A stretch of 8,080 nt of DNA from an uncultured Clostridia bacterium (GTDB lineage: Bacteria; Bacillota; Clostridia; Christensenellales; UBA1242), in assembly GCA_947625955.1 (NCBI GenBank), contig CANQQH010000047.1:1-8080 (forward strand). The letters run 5' to 3'. The notes below the pieces were generated by a model that was given only the letters and a program-made list of their open reading frames with translations, was not told the origin of the DNA and made no database searches. The translations under genes and the position numbers were made by a program. The first letter of the stretch is position 1. Each line of letters opens with the position of its first letter. This document shows positions 6,433 through 8,080 of the stretch, piece by piece.

Positions 6433-6590
6433 GGTTCTATCCCCCTTTACTTTGCTCAAAACTTCAAAAAAGACTAGGGCAAAAACCACCCTAGTCAGAA
6501 AAAAGGAAAAATCCTATAATTACAAACTATTTTACCCAACAAAAATGTTTCATTCGGTTGGAGGAAAGTGGTCTTTCTCTTGTTCTAAGC
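6433..6590 (-). promoter_or_regulatory. infC leader RNA, likely L20-responsive attenuator
   Basis: The stretch from the predicted start (about 6590) to infC is an RNA leader of about 158 nt. Seen on the minus strand are three elements. The first is a hairpin with AAAG/CTTT and loop ACCA (6565-6576), flanked by GAG and CTC. The second is a hairpin with CCAAC/GTTGG (6557-6561 with 6536-6540) containing an inner AATG/CATT stem. The third is the terminator at 6466-6496. The segment 6565-6576 can also pair over 12 positions (three G-U) with 6481-6492, which would break the terminator stem. In Bacillus, L20 is known to bind such a leader and favour termination. I infer the same here from the position and layout; no covariance search was possible. 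Confidence 0.7.
6466..6496 (-). terminator. Attenuator terminator in the infC leader
   Basis: GACTAGGG and CCCTAGTC form a perfect 8-bp stem (6489-6496 with 6472-6479) with a 9-nt loop, followed on the minus strand by six T (6466-6471). It stands 34 nt before the infC start codon and downstream of the infC promoter, so it must be passed to express infC. That makes it a regulatory terminator, not an operon end. Confidence 0.88.
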
Positions 6591-6596
6591 AGGCAT

Positions 6597-6625
6597 ATAA
6601 TATCATGCAAATTTTCGTTTGTCAA
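6597..6625 (-). promoter_or_regulatory. Promoter of the infC-rpmI-rplT operon
   Basis: The minus strand has a perfect TTGACA (6620-6625), a 17-bp spacer and TATTAT (6597-6602, 5/6). TGA directly before the -10 box makes an extended -10. The -35 box starts 5 bp past the thrS stop. The predicted start is near 6590. No terminator lies between thrS and this promoter, so read-through from thrS may add to expression. Confidence 0.88.
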
Positions 6626-6629
6626 GCAC

Positions 6630-8080
6630 CTACGCCTTATTTTTTATTTCCTTTTTAATGTTTCTTATGAACTCAGCAAGGTTCTTGTCTTTTTCTTCAA
6701 TGTTGCCCCTGCGCCTTATTGAAATAGTCTTCTCCTCGGCTTCCTTCTCGCCAACAATAATCATGTATGGTATCTTTTGAAGTTGCGCACTGCGAATCTT
6801 GTAGCCAATCTTTTCGCCGCGAGTGTCAAGTTCAACCCTGACGCCAGCGTCTTCAAGTTTCTTTGCAACTTTTTCGGCATATTTCTCGCTCTTCTCGCTA
6901 ACATTCATAACAATGACTTGAACTGGGCTGAGCCATAGTGGGAACGCGCCCGCATAGTTCTCGGTGATGATGCCGAAGAATCTCTCAACTGAGCCATAGA
7001 TAACCCTGTGCAGCATTATTGGCTCTTTGCGCGAACCGTCCTTGTCAACATATTCAAGTTCAAAACGCTTTGGAAGTTGCATGTCAAGTTGAATTGTTCC
7101 GCATTGCCATGTTCTGCCGATTGCGTCTTTGATATGTATATCAATCTTTGGGCCATAAAACGCGCCGTCGCCCTCGTTGATAACGAACTCCTTTCCTATT
7201 TTATTGAGCGCATTTTTGAGGCAAGTTTCAGCGTGCTCCCATTCCCTCTTGTCGCCAATATGGTTTTCAGGCATGGTTGAAAGTTCAAGGTGATATGTGA
7301 GCCCAAACACCTTATACATCTTGTCAACCAACTTGATGATGTTTGCAACTTCGCTTTCAATTTGGTCCTTCGTCATGAAGATGTGGGCGTCGTCTTGAGT
7401 GAAGCAGCGAACCCTGAAAAGCCCATGAAGAGTTCCGCTGGCTTCATGGCGATGCACTTTCCCAAGCTCACCAACACGAAGTGGAAGCTCCTTGTAGGAG
7501 TGCATCCTTTCCTTATAATATAGCATGCCGCCCGGGCAGTTCATTGGCTTCACGGCAAAAGTGTCGCTTTCGACTTTGAAAGTATACATGTTTTTCTTGT
7601 AGTGATCCCAGTGCCCGCTCTTTTCCCAGAGTTTGCGATTGAGCGCGATTGGAGTTGAGATTTCAACATAGCCAGCCTTCTTGTGCTCTTCGCGCCAGAA
7701 GTTGATGAGCTCGTTTATAACAACTTGACCCTTTGGCATGAAAAATGGCATGCCCGGAGCAAAGTCGCTGAGGAAAAACAAATCTTGCTCTTTTCCAATC
7801 TTTCTGTGGTCGCGCTTTTCCGCCTCTTCAATCATCTTGAAGTATTCTTCCATCTCGCTCGCCTTGTCGAACACAACGCCATAAATACGAGTGAGCATCT
7901 TATTTTTCTCGTCACCACGCCAATATGCTCCGGCAAGTTTCGTGAGTTTGAATGCCTTTATCATTCCAGTTGAGCGAAGGTGTGGGCCGCGGCAAATATC
8001 ATAGAAATCGCCCTGAGAATAGATGCTGACTTCCTCGCCCTCTTTGATTGCATTAATAAGTTCAATTTTATAGGTCTCAT
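6630..8080 (-). CDS. thrS: Threonyl-tRNA synthetase (5' part outside the window)
   Basis: This class II synthetase charges tRNA-Thr with threonine in the cytoplasm. The frame is open to the window edge; 482 residues are visible of about 640, so roughly the first 150 (TGS and most of the editing domain) are missing. The first visible residues, around SQGDFYDICRGPHLRSTG, are the end of the editing domain with its conserved CRGPH. The catalytic core follows: motif 1 near HKKAGYVEISTP, motif 2 as HRHEASGTLHGLFRVRCF, and motif 3 around LHRVIYGSVERFFG. The zinc ligands are visible as Cys in MNCPGG, His in DDAHIF and His in LHRVIYGS. The anticodon-binding domain runs from SPVQVIVMNVSEKS to the end, with the usual DTRGEKIGYKIR and PYMIIVGEKE. 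An internal ATG at 7964 is not the start, since the conserved sequence continues upstream. Any T-box leader would lie outside. Confidence 0.98.
   Translation of the reverse strand, partial: ETYKIELINAIKEGEEVSIYSQGDFYDICRGPHLRSTGMIKAFKLTKLAGAYWRGDEKNKMLTRIYGVVFDKASEMEEYFKMIEEAEKRDHRKIGKEQDLFFLSDFAPGMPFFMPKGQVVINELINFWREEHKKAGYVEISTPIALNRKLWEKSGHWDHYKKNMYTFKVESDTFAVKPMNCPGGMLYYKERMHSYKELPLRVGELGKVHRHEASGTLHGLFRVRCFTQDDAHIFMTKDQIESEVANIIKLVDKMYKVFGLTYHLELSTMPENHIGDKREWEHAETCLKNALNKIGKEFVINEGDGAFYGPKIDIHIKDAIGRTWQCGTIQLDMQLPKRFELEYVDKDGSRKEPIMLHRVIYGSVERFFGIITENYAGAFPLWLSPVQVIVMNVSEKSEKYAEKVAKKLEDAGVRVELDTRGEKIGYKIRSAQLQKIPYMIIVGEKEAEEKTISIRRRGNIEEKDKNLAEFIRNIKKEIKNKA

Noticed and set aside
6433..6489. 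N-terminal extension of IF3 from a GTG at 6489
   Set aside because: The GTG lies in the attenuator hairpin, has no ribosome site, and the extra 19 residues are absent from IF3 proteins.

Overview
The window reads as a core chromosomal segment of a low-GC Gram-positive bacterium (Bacillota, most likely an uncultured Clostridia-type lineage). The evidence is the thrS / infC-rpmI-rplT order, strong purine-rich Shine-Dalgarno sequences, A/T-rich DNA, an attenuator-type leader before infC, and Gram-positive-style lipoproteins. TGG is used for Trp and stops are TAA or TAG, so nothing argues against the standard bacterial code. Species cannot be named from the sequence alone. Every gene I can support lies on the minus strand, so transcription runs from position 8080 towards 1.

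Right part (8080-5280): the 3' three quarters of thrS (threonyl-tRNA synthetase) end at 6630. A near-consensus promoter starts 5 bp later (6597-6625). It is followed by a leader of about 160 nt with an intrinsic terminator (6466-6496) and a possible mutually exclusive antiterminator, then infC (IF3, apparently starting at an AUA codon), rpmI (L35) and rplT (L20). A strong terminator (5290-5322) closes the operon. This looks like the L20-controlled infC operon known from Bacillota: IF3 limits its own translation through a poor start codon, and L20 limits transcription through the leader.

Middle part (5191-793): a promoter at 5162-5191 drives four tandem genes, each for a lipoprotein of about 340 residues. 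The four are paralogues. They share a nearly identical signal peptide with the lipid-anchor Cys at residue 24 and are colinear, almost without indels, to about residue 150, including an R-[TV]-G-K-G motif near residue 101. They then diverge into two sub-pairs. Genes 1-3 are tightly spaced. Genes 3 and 4 are each followed by a related hairpin: the one after gene 4 is a good terminator, and the one after gene 3 has lost its T-tract. I do not recognise the family. It is the best candidate here for something undescribed.

Left part (742-1): a TrmH/SpoU-family 2'-O-ribose RNA methyltransferase gene, nearly complete and cut at the window edge. In many Bacillota this gene directly follows rplT, so the lipoprotein array looks like a lineage-specific insertion into a conserved translation gene block. 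No mobile element, tRNA, rRNA or CRISPR array was seen.
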